DNA of 64,000 bases, taken from positions 310,001 to 374,000 of the forward strand of contig OZ253454.1 of NCBI GenBank assembly GCA_965261475.1, in the 5' to 3' direction. Below the pieces are notes generated by a model. It had not been told where the DNA came from and did no database searches. It saw only the letters and a list, made by a program, of their open reading frames with translations. The translations under genes were made by a program, and so were the position numbers. This DNA comes from G965261475 sp965261475 [NCBI: bacterium] (GTDB lineage: Bacteria > SAR324 > XYD2-FULL-50-16). This document shows positions 45,905 through 55,316 of the stretch, piece by piece (position 1 is the first letter of the stretch; each line of letters begins with the position of its first letter).

Positions 45905-46887
45905 TAACGATTTTATTGACAAGCTAACATATCAAAACAAATATGATACTGTGAATAAACAGTGCTGCAAGATCTAGCAGATGACAATCTCAATTATGAA
46001 ACCCTAATTACGATTTCACTGTCCTTAAAATTTATTTTTTTTTGCCTTTTTGCTTGTTTACTAGTAGCTTGTGCTAGTTCTATTTCAAGCATACCAACAA
46101 GCATAACTGGTTAGAGCTGATAAAGAGCATAAGGAGATGATTACAAAGGAACATGATGTAGTCAATATATCCTACAAATATTCTAGAAGGTGAGTGGAAA
46201 GACGACAAAAAAATCAACTGCGCCTACACCGCTCAAGGTAAAAAACAAGCGAGTTTGTTTTTTTACCAAGCCGTTTCTATAAATGCGCCTTCTACACAGG
46301 CACTTAGAAATATCTGTTAACATAATTGTTGTTGGAGTTTTGCGATTGGTAAAAGACCTACTAGTTGCTAGTCTGTTTCTAGTAATTTTTAGCTAGAATG
46401 AATACGCAGATAAACAACATTGATAAACCAGCACTGTTCAGGCGTAGATTTGAGCATTTTTCAGCTATTGAGGCTTCATTTATACGATACTTTGAAGCTA
46501 GGGCACGCTACCTAGTATGCAAATAGAAATTTTATTTTATTATTTATTATAAAATTGAAGATAGTATATCGTTAATAATTCATACTTTAGCAAATATTGC
46601 GGTAGCTATTACTGGAGTTATGTATAGTCAAAAATGTTTAATTGATATTTTGATTGACATTATTTTTTAACTCAATTACAACTAAATCAGTATCTAATTA
46701 CTAAGGCAAGTCACTATTAAGATATTGATTTTGTCTTGACCAACTACTCAAACTGGTATTGTTTCAAATACCTAATTTAAGGATATTATTTATGGGCTCT
46801 GTGAGCTCTTCGTGGAGGCTTAGCAAGACTTTTTTTGTTTTATTTTACCTCTACTTTTTTAAAGAAAAATTATAAAAAAAATAAATT
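45905..46887. other. Decayed intergenic DNA
   Basis: Nearly 1 kb without an intact gene. Short frames with coding character remain: around 46165-46319 (LEGEWKDDKKINCAYTAQGK) and 46398-46526 (MNTQINNIDKPALFRRRFEH, 42 residues). Neither could be assigned. A copy of a short intergenic motif (GCATACTAGGTAGC, minus strand) lies at 46507-46520. Confidence 0.5.
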
Positions 46888-47187
46888 ATGAAAAAATCAA
46901 TCATTATACTAACTATTTTAATATGTTTTACCGCAGTAACTACAGTTGTTTTAGCTGTATCCAATACTAGTGTTGAGGTGCCTGGTATCTCAAATATCGC
47001 AGATAAAATAAATACTATCACAACAGCTTTATCATCAACCCTAGCGCGTGTGGTCACAAGCATTACCACAGTTGTTTGTTTTAGTCTAGGCTTTATCGGG
47101 TATATTAGTTGGAAACGAGCAATTACGATTTCTGTTTTAGCTATACTTTTAAATGTCGTAGGAACTTTGGTTGAGTTTATTTACTAA
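46888..47187 (+). CDS. VirB2/TrbC-like pilin precursor
   Basis: This 99-residue protein has a signal peptide (MKKSIIILTILICFTAVTTVVLAV), a short polar part, then two hydrophobic segments (ARVVTSITTVVCFSLGFIGYI and AITISVLAILLNVVGTLVEFI) separated by SWKR. Size and layout fit VirB2/TrbC pilins of type IV secretion systems. No other secretion gene lies nearby, so it is an orphan or the remnant of a conjugation locus. Confidence 0.6.
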   Translation: MKKSIIILTILICFTAVTTVVLAVSNTSVEVPGISNIADKINTITTALSSTLARVVTSITTVVCFSLGFIGYISWKRAITISVLAILLNVVGTLVEFIY

Positions 47188-47781
47188 GGCTAAAATTATA
47201 ATAATGAATAGCAAAATTTAAATGGAATTAGAATAGCAGCAATTTTAGCGGTAGAAAATCAAATATACCAACCAGTCGCACAGGTTACAATTTACAATTA
47301 TCTTGTTGTCAAATCCATCCACAAACATTTAGTTTTGATTTAGTAAGCTACGAAGAGGATGAACAGCAACAAAAAGAGTGGTAAGATATTATTATAGAGT
47401 ATAAAACAGTCAATTCACTGGTTTTAGCAGAGAGAATTTACTGCGAGAGTATATGATTACCAGAGTGTTATAAACTAAAATAGTATCAGAGTTAGTCAAC
47501 ACATATTTTCAGCTTCTGGAAATAATATTTTAATCCCAATGGGGCTCCTCGGATTGCTACAATATCAACAAAATGGGGTTGCTAAACAAAGCCGACTGGC
47601 TATGGAAATAGTTAGAATTACGATGCCTAATAAGCTTACAATAGTTTTTTTCGTAAATAATACTGCTAATATTTTAAGCTCTCAAGCCATCCAAGAAATT
47701 TTTGGTACTTCTAACGAAACAGATATAGCAGATGCCATAGGTAATTTTTAGATAGTGTCGAAGATCAAAAGATGTTTTTTG
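47188..47781. other. Decayed region with one short frame
   Basis: A 70-residue frame (47539-47751, MGLLGLLQYQQNGVAKQSRL) has no recognised family. The preceding 350 bases contain only broken frames. Both are probably relics of the element that carried the pilin gene. Confidence 0.45.
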
Positions 47782-47817
47782 GTTGTGATTTGAGGACAAA
47801 GCTTGTAGATTGTTAGT
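47782..47817 (+). CRISPR. Orphan CRISPR repeat 1
   Basis: A 36-bp match to the repeat of the main array, with one change (AAAGCTTG in place of AAATCTTG). It stands 14 kb from cas9 and has no regular spacer. A fadD fragment begins immediately after its last base. Confidence 0.95.
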
Positions 47818-48062
47818 TGGATGTTGATGCCGATGATAAAAAGAGCCTAGAAGACCCGCAGGTTAAGTAATTTATGCTCGATAAAATTGCCCAACAACTA
47901 ACCTAATTCCCGGGTTACGCATTCATCAGACAGGTTACTCTGAGTAATGATGTGTGGAGCGTGAGTGATGGTGCTATTACCCTGACCCTAAAACTCAAAC
48001 GAGCGGTACTGATGCAACGATTTGACACCGACATTGAGCAGATGTACAACGAATATGGATAG
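47818..48062 (+). pseudogene. 3' fragment of a long-chain fatty-acid-CoA ligase (fadD-like)
   Basis: Directly after the orphan repeat, one frame reads DADDKKSLEDPQVK, then MLDKIAQQLT, FPGYAFIRQVTLSNDVW, LTLKLKRAVLMQRFDTDIEQ and MYNEYG. That is the conserved C-terminus of AMP-forming acyl-CoA ligases. Two stop codons interrupt it. The 5' part is absent: the homology starts exactly at the repeat border. Confidence 0.85.
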
Positions 48063-48264
48063 ATCGTATCGGAAGTATGTCTTGAAAGTAGAGAAACTGA
48101 AACAACATGAATTCACCTCCTTCACTTATACATAGCATGATAAAGACGCTAAAAACTTTCTTAAAAACTTTCTGGATATATCGTTTTTTCAAAAAATATT
48201 GTTTTTACATTATTACCTATCCCCGACGTGCAGACAACCTGGTTTGTCTCATCGGTATTGAATT

Positions 48265-48300
48265 GTTGTGATATGAGGACAAATCTTGTAGATTGTTAGT
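48265..48300 (+). CRISPR. Orphan CRISPR repeat 2
   Basis: A 36-bp match to the array repeat with one change (GATATGAGG in place of GATTTGAGG). It lies 447 bp after orphan repeat 1. On its other side a sieB-like gene on the minus strand is cut off at its C-terminus. Confidence 0.95.
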
Positions 48301-48708
48301 TTGTTTCCATACCTTGATCCAAGATATACAATATTCTTAGAATAAAGACATCTTATTATAACATCTTCTTTTTGATGTATTGTACCGTTTTTTTCTTGTA
48401 TAATATAGGGAAGTAAATATTTTTGCTCTTCTGGAGTCAGTAAGTGGAGTATTTTATTTCTATTTTTTATATTTTTTACAAAGAAAATTGAAATAATGTG
48501 TAAGTATTACTGTTACAAAGAATATAAATAATATTAATATATAAACTTTATACTCATCTAATAATAAATTGAGCCTAAGTATCTCTTTAAAACTCAATAA
48601 TATTAAAATTATTCCAAAGAAAATAGAAAAAAAGATGCTAATTAAAAAACAATCCTTTTTGAGTAAAGAATATATTTTTTCAAATAATTGAATAAAAATA
48701 ATACTCAT
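48301..48708 (-). pseudogene. SieB-family superinfection exclusion protein, frameshifted and cut by a CRISPR repeat
   Basis: The 82-residue N-terminal part has two membrane helices (FLISIFFSIFFGIILILLSF and VYILILFIFFVTVILTHYF). After an A run near 48460 the family continues in another frame: ILHLLTPEEQKYLLPYIIQ, then VIIRCLYSKNIVYLGSRYGN. It stops at the edge of orphan repeat 2. SieB-type proteins block superinfecting phage from the membrane. The usual ending with an AWEYL-type motif is missing. It is probably of prophage origin and now inactive, unless the A run varies; even then the tail is lost. Confidence 0.78.
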
Positions 48709-48730
48709 TAATTTATTTAATTTTGCAATT

Positions 48731-48750
48731 ACCCTGTATTCTAGGTAGTT
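48731..48750 (+). repeat. Short intergenic repeat (ACCCTGYATACTAGGTAGY type)
   Basis: A 20-bp motif occurs here, at 49746-49764 and at 49812-49830, always between genes. A shorter reverse-strand copy is at 46507-46520. The copies differ at one or two bases. The role is unknown. Confidence 0.7.
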
Positions 48751-48859
48751 ATTATGATTTTTTATATTATAATTGCTTATTATAACTTTTACCTACGAGA
48801 TGAGAATCTTTTTTGTCTTTGATCTTCTACTCGAGGCATTTACCAGAAGGAAAAATAAT

Positions 48860-49147
48860 CTATTTAAAAAAATCAATAGCACTATTGATTTTATCCCTAT
48901 CTTTTTTAAGATGATTAAATAAACCTGATAAAACCATATCTCTAATTGGAAGAGGTACTACAAGAGGAGCTAGGTTTGTATATAATGGAAATTTAGAATC
49001 ACTACCATTGTCAAAATAAAAACCTAATTCTTTCTTACCTTTTCCTGTTTTATCAAGATTTTTATGATTATACCAACCATAAATAATTTTAAAATTACCA
49101 TCATCATAAATTGTCTTTGTTTCTTGCCAAGCTTGAATAAATGTCAT
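48860..49147 (-). CDS. Hypothetical protein
   Basis: This is a 95-residue soluble-looking protein (MTFIQAWQETKTIYDDGNFK, then YGWYNHKNLDKTGKGKKELG). No signal peptide, membrane helix or known motif is visible. The composition and clean start suggest a real gene. It stands alone. Confidence 0.55.
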   Translation of the reverse strand: MTFIQAWQETKTIYDDGNFKIIYGWYNHKNLDKTGKGKKELGFYFDNGSDSKFPLYTNLAPLVVPLPIRDMVLSGLFNHLKKDRDKINSAIDFFK

Positions 49148-49352
49148 AATTTAATATTTGTTATTTTTGTAATATAATAAAAAACTATTTTTAGCAAGTT
49201 TTTATATTACTTGAATTACCATGCAAAAAATATAAATATTTTTTACTTGACAATAAAAAATAATATACTATAACATGTTATATGACATATTATGGGTATG
49301 TGTAAACCGATTGCATAGATCGGTATATTAAAAGTATGAAACAATAAGGATT

Positions 49353-49439
49353 ATGAGACAAAAAATGATAGGGGTAATTCCTATAATTTTAGTGCTAATT
49401 CTATTTGGTTTTATGATTTTCTATCCTTTAGGAAAATAG
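49353..49439 (+). CDS. 28-residue single-helix membrane peptide
   Basis: The frame MRQKMIGVIPIILVLILFGF, then MIFYPLGK, follows a clear AAGGA ribosome-binding site. It consists of one hydrophobic helix with a basic N-terminus. It may be a toxin-like or regulatory small membrane protein; the call rests on the start signal and composition only. Confidence 0.45.
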   Translation: MRQKMIGVIPIILVLILFGFMIFYPLGK

Positions 49440-49536
49440 TAAACCAATTTTTAATTAAATATAGCTAGCGATATCCTAAAATTGCTTGCTAAATTTAAAT
49501 GATATTGATGTTAATATTTATATTTTTAATAATAAG

Positions 49537-49743
49537 ATGGATAAAATAGAAGCGTTATTGTCGGTTTATGAGCTAATTTTGGGTTTTCTCATAATTGCTA
49601 TATTTGGTATAGCTAGTTTGATATATAAAAATTATTCAGATTCTAAGAAAATAGTAGTAATTGAAGTCATTGCTTTTTTGATTTTGACTGCCTTTGTTGT
49701 TGCAGTTTTCTTCAAAATTCACAATCTGATCCTTGGCTTGTGA
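49537..49743 (+). CDS. Small two-helix membrane protein
   Basis: From the ATG at 49537 the product has 68 residues: MDKIEALLSVYELILGFLII, then AIFGIASLIYKNY, SKKIVVIEVIAFLILTAF and VVAVFFKIHNLILGL. There are two hydrophobic helices joined by a Lys-containing loop. The frame is open from 49486, but only from a TTG without support. Function is unknown. An intergenic motif starts right after the stop. Confidence 0.5.
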   Translation: MDKIEALLSVYELILGFLIIAIFGIASLIYKNYSDSKKIVVIEVIAFLILTAFVVAVFFKIHNLILGL

Positions 49744-49745
49744 TT

Positions 49746-49830
49746 ACCCTGCATACTAGGTAGCTTGCTAGCCGAATCGCCGTAGGCTCGTTGCCAATTA
49801 TCCTTGTGATTACCCTGTATACTAGGTAGT
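49746..49830 (+). repeat. Two copies of the short intergenic repeat
   Basis: ACCCTGCATACTAGGTAGC (49746-49764) and ACCCTGTATACTAGGTAGT (49812-49830) are near-identical direct repeats between convergent genes. Confidence 0.75.
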
Positions 49831-49855
49831 CAGCCACCGTATTGTTTTTTTATTT

Positions 49856-50913
49856 TTATCTTTCTTGGGTCCAGTCGGATTGGGAGTTATCCCAGCTCCA
49901 GATGTCGTTCAAAAGGGTAAGATTTGCAATAGTTATGTTATTAAATAAATTACCATCGTAGTAGCCTCCGCCTAGTAGCCAGATTTTATTGTCAAAAACT
50001 ACTGATGCTTGACCATAACGCTGATGCCAGTTGGGTGTGAAGGTCTGAGTATCGCTAGTATTATCAGGGCTAAAACTGATGAGTTCCCTATTGTAATTAT
50101 TACCGGGCGGGATCCGCCCACCTAGGAGCCAGATTTTGTTTTGAAAAGCTACAACAGAAAAAAAATTTCGAGTATTGAGATGAGATTTGGTGTAGTTGAT
50201 ACCATCGCTAGAATACCAAACATAAGCATTCAATCTATTACCGCTTTCATCTGTCAGAATATTACCACTTTCATCTGTGTAATTTTGTTCGAAAACCCAA
50301 ACTTTTTTTCAAAAACAACAGCCTCACTGCCACCTTCAAAAGATTTGTTGCTTCTGCCCTCTAGATACCAATCTTTGCCATTGCCACTACTAAAAATATC
50401 TCCATCAATATTTCCTAGACCAATTATCCACATTTTACTTTTAAAAACAAAGGGATTAGATCCTGCGTATTCCCAAGGAGTATCACTAGTAACAAGATTC
50501 CAGTCTCTACCGTTGGTAGAATCCCAGACATCATTAAGAAAAGTATAATCATCACCATCGGAAGTAACACCACCTAGTAGCCACATTTTATCGTTAAAAA
50601 CAACAGTGCCAAAAGCAGTTCTAGGTTTCCAGCTAGCATCAGAAGTAGCCTGCTGCCAAGCTCTGCCATCATCGCTAAACCAAACATCGTTGAGATTCAC
50701 GCCAGTAGCATCTTTAACAATAACTCCTCCGATAACCCAGATCTTATCGTCAAAACTGAGTGTTTGATGAGCAAATCTAGGTGTAAAGATTTCGTTAGTA
50801 GCAGGAGCAGGCAAGGGTGGCTGATTATCACTAGGACTACTAGGACTACTACTAGGGCTAGCACAAGCTACTAGCAAAACTAAAACAAGAAAAAAAAATA
50901 CTGATTGTTTCAT
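49856..50913 (-). pseudogene. Kelch-type lipoprotein broken by a homopolymer frameshift
   Basis: The N-terminal part has a lipoprotein signal (MKQSVFFFLVLVLLVAC) and kelch-like blades (HQTLSFDDKIWVIGGV, FGTVVFNDKMWLLGGV). At a run of seven T on the plus strand (50303-50309) the frame is lost. Adding one base would continue as KVWVFEQNYTDESGN into the second half (VVAFQNKIWLLGGR, ASVVFDNKIWLLGGG, ending WTQER). It is a third, diverged relative of the genes at 30.8 and 33.7 kb. The run could be phase-variable or an assembly error. Confidence 0.8.
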
Positions 50914-50953
50914 ATACTTACCTAAAATTTTTTTAAGATCTTGAAAAAACATA

Positions 50954-53900
50954 TTAAATATCGATTAAGGTTTCATAATTTATATTATCGTGCGCTAGGT
51001 CTTTGCGGGCAGTTTCATCTGCTGTCTCGTATTCATCTATTTTGTAGTAGATTCTTCGATTATCTAGGCGTTGCCATTTTTCTAGCTCTATTATCATATG
51101 GTTAACAATTGTAGTAGCAGTATAATATTTTTTATATCTTCTTTTATAGGAGTGTCCTTGATAATAATTATCTCTGCAATTAACTGCAATCCCAAATTTA
51201 CGATCGCATCCCCTGCTCTGCCAATAAAAAGTTTGACTGCTTAAATCAATTTCAGTTTGTAAAGTCCAAACAAAAGTAGTAGTAGCGCCATCTCTATTGA
51301 TTTGTGTTGTTGCCGGCTCAGGAGGATTTGTCGAAAATGATGCAGGACCATTACCAACACCGCCCCACTCTCCATAAATCGCTTCATTGATGGTGCTAGC
51401 AGTGCCAGTGCCACCCCTTAATGCACTTTTATTATACTTTTTTGATGCTAAAAAGACATAGGGAATAGGAAAATTTTTTATTCTTTCAGTACCAATAGCA
51501 ACATCAATTTCTGCCGGCATTGTGCCTAGCTCATAGTTCAGCGCTTCAGGCTGTACGCCCGCTATACCTGTATTGATTTCGGTAGCTTTTTCAAACACTC
51601 GCTCCATATTTGCGGTAAAATGATCTTGATATTTCGCTTTTTGATGTTTGAGATTATCATAGAATTCATAGCCTGTAAAGCGTCCAGTAATTATAAAGGA
51701 GCCATACTCAATTCGCGGGCTACAAGATTCTCCTACCTGCCATTCCTGATTAGAATTTTTAAATATTTTTTTAGCATTTATCAAAGCGTAATTTTCTTCT
51801 GAGTACAGAGTAAAAAATAGATTATTTCTATCACCATTGGCGTTGATTTGCGGTTTACCACCTACAAGAATTATGCGGTCTAGGTCTCCATAGATACAAG
51901 TAAAATCGTCTATTAGGTTTGAGCTACCGGTAGCCTCAAGGCTACAACTAGAGAAAGGGTAAACTGTTTCATCGTTAAAAGTATATTTATATTGATAGTA
52001 GCGATGTACCTTGTCGTTAATAAATTTCTGATTTGGGTTACAATTTCCATATTCTTTGGTAAGCGTTATTTGCTCTTGCGTAGTAGCGCACCTATTAAAT
52101 ATTCGCTCGTCGCCATCCTCATCAATAAAATATATTTTTGCTCGTAGAGTCACGCTATTCGTAGCTATATCAACATTGGGCGCACAAGCAGCAAAATCTT
52201 TTAATAAATTTAAATTTTGCGCTGTATCAGGTCGGCAATTTTGCATCGTGTGGACTGGTCCATTTGGTATTTGTAATAGTTTTCTAAAATTTCTGGTACC
52301 AACGGTAAAATCAGCATTGACCGTTATAGAACAAAAGCTGTAGTCTTTCACAAAATAAGGAGTTAGCTCTCTGGTCTCGCCGTTAAATTCACATCCACCT
52401 ACATTGACACTCTCGCCGTTTAGATTTGTATAAAACTTTTGAGCATAGACTTTTAGTAGGTCCCTATCTGCATTTAAGCGCATCACACAGTTGGCAGTTT
52501 CTTCGTTTAGCACAAGAGTAGTTTGCCCGTTAACTTGCCTGCACTCACCCACGAAAAAGATATCATCTCCGTCGGAATAGGTAAATCTGATAGTAGGCGT
52601 GACTATTTTTTGTGTAAAATCTATATTTGCGGGGCAAGATTCTGATGTGGTAGTAAGCGGATAAAAGCTAGTTGATTGCTTACAATCTGAGACGGTAACA
52701 AAATTACCACCTATGGGATAGGTGTCTTTATACTGCGGGGTTACTCGCATATTGTGATAATCAATCATAGGTAGGCACCCACTAAAATCTTTTACTATTT
52801 TTGCTGGATCCTGTGCTAATTCTCTCTGGGTGGGGCTACAAGGAGCCACCACTACTATAGAATCGTTGCTATCTCTAAAATATGTCTGTTGTCTCTCAAA
52901 AATTCTCTGATTGATATAAACAGGGGTGCAAAAAAGTGTATCTGTGATGTGGGCGTAGCTGAGTGATTCATCGATAGCACATTGTGAAACAGAGATGGGG
53001 TTGCCACCTTCTTTTCTGTATGCCCAGCGAAAAAGCTTGTAGCTAATGTTATCTGTAGGGCGATGTTCGTAATTACAAGCTCCATATTCTTTAGTGACAG
53101 GGTAAAAATTATCTTCATCTACTATGACTTCGCTAGTATAGTGAAAATCACCGTCAATTAGAAAATATTTGCGGTAGGTTTGGTAGGCTTTTTTCTCAGA
53201 AAAATTTATTTTCTCGCCGCGCTGGGTTTCTCGCAACTCCTGTGAAAGTGGCAATACTCTGGGGTTCAAAGCTGAAATAAAACAATCAGTGATAAATCTA
53301 ATACTGCCTTCATTATTGATAAAAGTTTTTAGTTGCTGATATAGAGTTCTGGTCGATTCGTCAAAAAAAGAGCTACATTCAGCTTTGATATTGTGGTGTA
53401 AGTAAAAAATGCTGGTATCAGAGCAATTTTTGAGCGTATTTTTTTCGCCATCGTCGTCATAAAAAAAGAATTCTGCTTGTTTGTAGCTTTTTTTAGCGTG
53501 AAAGTCGTGCCTGATGGTGCATCTATCAAAATTTTTGACAATCGGGAATTGGCTGGTGGTGCTACAAGGTAGTATTTTTTTAGTGCCATCTGTGTAGCTA
53601 ATTTCAGTACGAGATTTTACTGTTACAGATAAGCTATTAAAATTAGGGCTAGTGGTGCAAGCGACTAATCTTTGTGATGCGATAATTTTTTCTTTTTCTA
53701 CTGGTTCTTCTGGTGGTGCGCCACCATTTCCACCATCACCGCTACCGGGGACGCTACCACCACCATTTCCACCACCACCGCTACTGGGATCACTTCCACC
53801 ACCACCATTGCCGGGACCGGGAGTAGGGGTAGTAGGAGTAGTATCAAATTCTTCGGAGCGAGAGGTAAAAGTAGCTATATCTGATGCAGCAGAATCAAAC

Positions 53901-54949
53901 GCTTGGGTACTAGTAGTATAAAATGTTGCTAGTCCGCTCTCGGCTAGGTAGGTTGCAGTTTCGGTTGTAATATAGATTTTTTCGCCATCAACTGCTATAT
54001 ATGGCTCACCATCTGGGTCATAATAAATAATAGCATCGCCGTTTAGGATTAAATCACTGATCTCTGGCGGAATGTGATAAGTGATACCTGCTGCGTCAAC
54101 TAGATATAATTCGCCATTGGTGTCGTAATAGACTCTATCGCCATTTGCTGCAATAACGAATTGTCTGCCGTCGCTATCGTAACGGATGATATCTCCATTT
54201 TCTGCAATGATAAATCCCCTATTTTCGGCGTTATAGTAAATTTTATCTCCGTTTTCTGAAAAAATAAATTGTCTGCCGTCGGCGTCGTAGTAAAAAACCT
54301 CAGCATCTTCGAAATCTAGGTCTTCCAGCGAGCCACTATATATAACAGCACTACCGGACGAGATAAGCTCCTCTGCTGCTACTTTTGGTATGTATATTTT
54401 TTCATTATCAATCAATAAAAAAGGTTCACCCTCAGAATCGTAGTAAATCGTAACAGGATCTTCTGGGTTAAATTCACCATTTTTACGCTCAATACGAGCG
54501 ATGATAGAGTCAGCAACTCCTGCTAATAAACCTTTTTGTTTCTTTTTAAAAGTTACAGCTTCTTGTTTTTGTTTATTTTCTTTTTCATTTTCTGCAGAGT
54601 TTGTCTTTGTTTTCTTGCTTTTATCTGCTTTTTTCTTTTTTTCAGCTACTAAATCCTGTAAAGGAATTAAATCAAAAATAGTCCCTTTAGCTATAAAACT
54701 ATCTGTTGTTGCTAGTTTTGAAACATAATCAATTCCGTTTATCTGATTCCATTTGATAAACTGTTTTGAAATTGTGCCGATGCGGCTTTGTGAGTTTTTT
54801 GTTTTTTCATTTAGGATTTTACCAATTACTATTTCACCAGAGATATTTTGTGTTTGGTATTGTGTTTTTATTTTTAAATTTTTAGCTAATAAAAAACTTG
54901 ATAAAATTAAACTAAAAATTAAAACCGAAGATACTAGATATTTTTTCAT
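50954..54949 (-). CDS. Large secreted protein with YD-type repeats, Gly/Pro linker and Cys-repeat domains
   Basis: This 1331-residue protein carries a signal peptide (MKKYLVSSVLIFSLILSSFLLA). Region about 95-135 is Lys-rich. Region about 160-340 has at least six repeats of about 22 residues with YYDxDGxxF and GDxIYY. Region about 375-420 is a Gly/Ser/Pro linker. From about 425 to 1080 about ten units of about 55-60 residues each carry two Cys, often after a segment like TKEYGAC and before a polar xxC, probably disulfide-stabilised. The C-terminal about 250 residues lack Cys repeats. I recognise no enzyme. It may be a surface adhesin or part of a secretion or conjugation machine. Confidence 0.65.
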   Translation of the reverse strand: MKKYLVSSVLIFSLILSSFLLAKNLKIKTQYQTQNISGEIVIGKILNEKTKNSQSRIGTISKQFIKWNQINGIDYVSKLATTDSFIAKGTIFDLIPLQDLVAEKKKKADKSKKTKTNSAENEKENKQKQEAVTFKKKQKGLLAGVADSIIARIERKNGEFNPEDPVTIYYDSEGEPFLLIDNEKIYIPKVAAEELISSGSAVIYSGSLEDLDFEDAEVFYYDADGRQFIFSENGDKIYYNAENRGFIIAENGDIIRYDSDGRQFVIAANGDRVYYDTNGELYLVDAAGITYHIPPEISDLILNGDAIIYYDPDGEPYIAVDGEKIYITTETATYLAESGLATFYTTSTQAFDSAASDIATFTSRSEEFDTTPTTPTPGPGNGGGGSDPSSGGGGNGGGSVPGSGDGGNGGAPPEEPVEKEKIIASQRLVACTTSPNFNSLSVTVKSRTEISYTDGTKKILPCSTTSQFPIVKNFDRCTIRHDFHAKKSYKQAEFFFYDDDGEKNTLKNCSDTSIFYLHHNIKAECSSFFDESTRTLYQQLKTFINNEGSIRFITDCFISALNPRVLPLSQELRETQRGEKINFSEKKAYQTYRKYFLIDGDFHYTSEVIVDEDNFYPVTKEYGACNYEHRPTDNISYKLFRWAYRKEGGNPISVSQCAIDESLSYAHITDTLFCTPVYINQRIFERQQTYFRDSNDSIVVVAPCSPTQRELAQDPAKIVKDFSGCLPMIDYHNMRVTPQYKDTYPIGGNFVTVSDCKQSTSFYPLTTTSESCPANIDFTQKIVTPTIRFTYSDGDDIFFVGECRQVNGQTTLVLNEETANCVMRLNADRDLLKVYAQKFYTNLNGESVNVGGCEFNGETRELTPYFVKDYSFCSITVNADFTVGTRNFRKLLQIPNGPVHTMQNCRPDTAQNLNLLKDFAACAPNVDIATNSVTLRAKIYFIDEDGDERIFNRCATTQEQITLTKEYGNCNPNQKFINDKVHRYYQYKYTFNDETVYPFSSCSLEATGSSNLIDDFTCIYGDLDRIILVGGKPQINANGDRNNLFFTLYSEENYALINAKKIFKNSNQEWQVGESCSPRIEYGSFIITGRFTGYEFYDNLKHQKAKYQDHFTANMERVFEKATEINTGIAGVQPEALNYELGTMPAEIDVAIGTERIKNFPIPYVFLASKKYNKSALRGGTGTASTINEAIYGEWGGVGNGPASFSTNPPEPATTQINRDGATTTFVWTLQTEIDLSSQTFYWQSRGCDRKFGIAVNCRDNYYQGHSYKRRYKKYYTATTIVNHMIIELEKWQRLDNRRIYYKIDEYETADETARKDLAHDNINYETLIDI

Positions 54950-55195
54950 AATTCATTTTAGGAATAAACAGAAGGGAAAAAATAAAACAAGTGTAGTTTC
55001 TACACTATTTTAGTTCTTCTCTTTTTTTTAATATCTGTAAATTAGGTATTTGAAACAATACCCGTTAAGTAGTTGGTAAGAGTAGAATCAATATTTTAAA
55101 TAGTGATCCTTGCTCTAAAAATTGGATACTATTTTTGTTTTACTAGAAGTAAAAAATAATGTCAAGAAGAAATATATCAATGAAATAGTTTTTAA

Positions 55196-55267
55196 TATAC
55201 TATGTATACTATGTATACTATGTATACTATGTATACTATGTATACTATGTATACTATGTATACTATG
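55196..55267 (+). repeat. 9-bp tandem repeat TATACTATG, eight copies
   Basis: Eight perfect units end 49 bases before the next start codon. Each unit contains TATACT, a good -10 hexamer, so the tract offers several overlapping promoter positions. Confidence 0.95.
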
Positions 55268-55316
55268 TATATCTATAGTATGACAATAGTGTGTAATTAA
55301 AAAAAATAAAATAACT

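Noticed and set aside
47782-48300. Orphan CRISPR repeats as possible tracrRNA anti-repeats
   Set aside because: They match the array repeat over the full 36 bp with one mismatch each and have no adjacent hairpin-terminator. Anti-repeats usually match only partly.
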